A stretch of DNA of 64,000 nucleotides. Source: Phymatolithon calcareum (Eukaryota; Rhodophyta; Florideophyceae; Hapalidiales). The notes under the pieces were generated by a model. It made no database searches. It saw only the letters and a list, made by a program, of their open reading frames with translations, and was not told the DNA's origin. The stretch spans positions 310,001-374,000 of the forward strand of contig OZ345379.1 of the NCBI GenBank assembly GCA_977006965.1, written 5' to 3'. Positions 62,351-64,000 of the stretch are shown here, piece by piece. Position numbers and translations under genes: made by a program. Within the stretch, counting starts at the first letter, position 1. Each line of letters opens with the position of its first letter.

Positions 62351-63112
62351 TTAGGCAGTACTTTCAGGTACTCCACTGAGCACGATGTCTGTGTCGAGGC
62401 GCTCCCAGTGCGGATCTATTAGATTTGGAATCGGATACGCTTTTAACTGTCTGTTGTCTCCGGTATCGAACGCCGGAACTCCACCCCCAAACATCCTGGG
62501 TGCAATGGTAACAATCAAAAAATCAGCATGACCGCCGTCGATGACACTGGTCAACACTTTTGAGCCGCCCTCGATCATCACAGAGCCAACATTGCAATCG
62601 GACAGCTCCTTCAAAACTGAACTGATATCGATTCCCTTGCTTTGGGCTTGGCTTGATACTCTCCGTACCTCTGCAAATTCACTTAGTTCACTACTTCGTT
62701 TCTCCCCAGCTTCGACGTCCGTATCTGATCCAGACTGTCCCATATCCGCTGTCGAAAAAATTATAGGACGCTCTTTGCGTTCAATGTGAAGAAATTTTGC
62801 GTCGCACGGTGTCTGCAATGTGGAGTCCAGAATAATAGGTCGCGGAGAATTAGCGGAACGAGAAAGACGAGCATTCAATCTCGGGTTATCTGCTAATACA
62901 GTGCCAATTCCAACAAGAATTGAGTCATGCGCTGCGCGAAGCTCATGTGTCAGCTGCATAGATTCATTGCATGAGATGATGGTTTGCACTCCTGGTGAAG
63001 CAGCAATATAGCCATCCAAGGATTGCGCCCAAGAAACGCAAACAAGCGGGGATTTCTTGCTCTTCAAGTGCTCCTTTTTTGCTTGATGAAAACGCGAAAG
63101 TACAGAGTCCAT
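62351..63112 (-). CDS. stand-alone RibD-C/RIB7-type pyrimidine reductase of riboflavin biosynthesis
   Basis: The protein has 253 residues from the ATG at 63112; the open frame starts eight codons earlier at a GTG. Family features are SLDGYIAASPG, ESMQLTHELRAAHDSILVG, GTVLADNPRLNAR, RPIILDSTLQTP and MIEGGSKVLTSVI, then PRMFGGGVPAFD near the end. These are the NADPH- and substrate-binding segments of the reductase that acts on 2,5-diamino-6-ribosylamino-pyrimidinone phosphate (RIB7) or on its deaminated form (RibD C-domain). There is no deaminase domain. A middle insertion (SGSDTDVEAGEKRSS) is unusual. No clear plastid leader is visible. Confidence 0.88.
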   Translation of the reverse strand: MDSVLSRFHQAKKEHLKSKKSPLVCVSWAQSLDGYIAASPGVQTIISCNESMQLTHELRAAHDSILVGIGTVLADNPRLNARLSRSANSPRPIILDSTLQTPCDAKFLHIERKERPIIFSTADMGQSGSDTDVEAGEKRSSELSEFAEVRRVSSQAQSKGIDISSVLKELSDCNVGSVMIEGGSKVLTSVIDGGHADFLIVTIAPRMFGGGVPAFDTGDNRQLKAYPIPNLIDPHWERLDTDIVLSGVPESTA

Positions 63113-63506
63113 ATTCACTATGCAGGAAGTTCGCACTTCGTAAACAATTTGTCCTCGGCAATAACGTTTTCATATATTCTTTTTCATACTCTACTCTTCG
63201 GATAGATGTCTGAGGATGGGTTTGCACTGTCTGCCGTGTGCTTACTTCAAGTGCCATTCGATTCCTGAGGCAGACTAAATAAATCATGTTCTAATCGATT
63301 ACTATCCCGCATGTATTAAGCCAACTGGACGGTTTGTGAGGTGCGATGTGCTTAGAAGGACGATGGTCTCGAAAGCTGGTGTGAAGAGTATGCTATCTGA
63401 AGTGGTCAGGGGTGATTGTTACTTTTATTTCTCTTGCTATTGTGCTACATTATTTGCAGTCCACATATAAATCTTACAACGTGCGAGCTACATGTGCCCA
63501 GGACTG
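63113..63506. other. intergenic between two minus-strand genes
   Basis: About 390 bp with no recognisable gene; likely the promoter of the RibD-C gene and the 3' UTR of the Vid27-like gene. Confidence 0.45.
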
Positions 63507-64000
63507 TTACCGACGAGCCACACCGACATTGTTCGGCAACGTTACGACAATACGACCATCATCGTTGTAAGCGAAGTCATCAGCAACAATGTTATCGCGA
63601 TACCGCTTGACTTGATAACTATCCAGGTGACCCAATTTGATAGCGCGGAAGTTCCAGGTAACAATGAAGGGTCCAGTACTTGTAACAATACTTCGCTCCA
63701 GAGACGATCCCGTGTTGAAGTGTGCAGGGGTGAAGCTAATCTCTCCCATTCTGTACTTCGCGATATCTGTGGCCTTGATGACAAGCTTTCTCGGTGGCGG
63801 CTTGTTCTTTCCCATTGACTTGAGGAATCCACCTTTTTCTGACCCATGTACTCTAGTATCGACGATAAGCAGATACTTGGCAGTCGTGGCCAGCACGAAG
63901 CTTCCGTCTTCCGTCACATCAATACCAATAATCTTGTCTCCTAGACCTGGCAAATGAGTCTTGGCTTGTTTTCCAATTTGGTCGAACAGACGAATATCTC
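63507..64000 (-). CDS. Vid27-like protein, C-terminal part (5' end beyond the window)
   Basis: The frame is open to the right edge of the window, so the gene continues beyond it. The visible 164 residues form the end of the Vid27 beta-propeller: DIRLFDQIGKQAKTHLPGLG, then IIGIDVTEDGSFVLATTAKY, FTPAHFNTG, SIVTSTGPFIVTWNF and DDGRIVVTLPN. This pattern is shared by yeast Vid27 and plant VID27-like proteins, which are cytosolic, linked in yeast to vacuolar import and degradation. The exact function is not known. The last residues are GVARR. Confidence 0.88.
   Translation of the reverse strand, partial: DIRLFDQIGKQAKTHLPGLGDKIIGIDVTEDGSFVLATTAKYLLIVDTRVHGSEKGGFLKSMGKNKPPPRKLVIKATDIAKYRMGEISFTPAHFNTGSSLERSIVTSTGPFIVTWNFRAIKLGHLDSYQVKRYRDNIVADDFAYNDDGRIVVTLPNNVGVARR

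Overview
The window reads as nuclear DNA of a eukaryote. It carries eukaryote-only genes (26S proteasome subunit Rpn6, eIF5B, snRNP Sm-G, an Arf-related GTPase, a PRL phosphatase, a Vid27-type protein). Four short GT-AG introns can be supported (87, 88, 103 and 92 nt); most genes are single-exon. One protein has a plastid-type leader, and a free-standing RibD-C-type riboflavin reductase is present. Compact intron-poor genes separated by repeat-rich deserts would fit a red alga, possibly a florideophyte. That assignment is inference; the sequence alone does not prove it.

Layout. 0.8-9 kb: a spliced ER metallopeptidase (M28/ERMP1 type), a divergent pair of an MFS transporter and Rpn6 sharing a 400-bp promoter, and a predicted plastid protein. 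9-17.6 kb: a small spliced orphan gene, a GNAT acetyltransferase, a two-finger C2H2 protein and a complete insulysin-type M16 peptidase. 17.6-23.7 kb: a desert with hairpins and at most a trace of a transposase. 23.7-28.1 kb: a membrane protein, two orphan genes and a PRL-type phosphatase. 28.1-39.5 kb: gene-poor DNA with long inverted repeats, interrupted by a low-complexity gene, an armadillo-like protein, an ARFRP1/Arl3p-like GTPase and Sm-G. 39.5-40.5 kb: a phytanoyl-CoA-dioxygenase-family oxygenase. 40.5-52.1 kb: the accessory zone of the window, with broken ORFs, an OTU-protease pseudogene beside a tyrosine-recombinase pseudogene, a 30-bp minisatellite, an HSP70 fragment, and a tandem duplication next to a foldback element. 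52.1-64 kb: a PLP-fold protein of unknown function, eIF5B diverging from a spliced Spinster-type transporter, the RibD-C reductase and the C-terminal part of a Vid27-like protein that runs off the right edge.

The housekeeping genes serve protein synthesis and turnover (eIF5B, Rpn6, insulysin, ERMP1), splicing (Sm-G), trafficking (ARFRP1-like) and transport. They do not form a pathway. The most unusual content is the decayed recombinase-plus-OTU element at 44-46.9 kb, the family of long near-perfect inverted repeats, and the heptamer TACAGTA/TACTGTA, counted by eye about 30 times and seen only outside the called genes. No rRNA, convincing tRNA or CRISPR array was seen. Starts were moved to the first plausible ATG wherever the longest open frame began with GTG or TTG.
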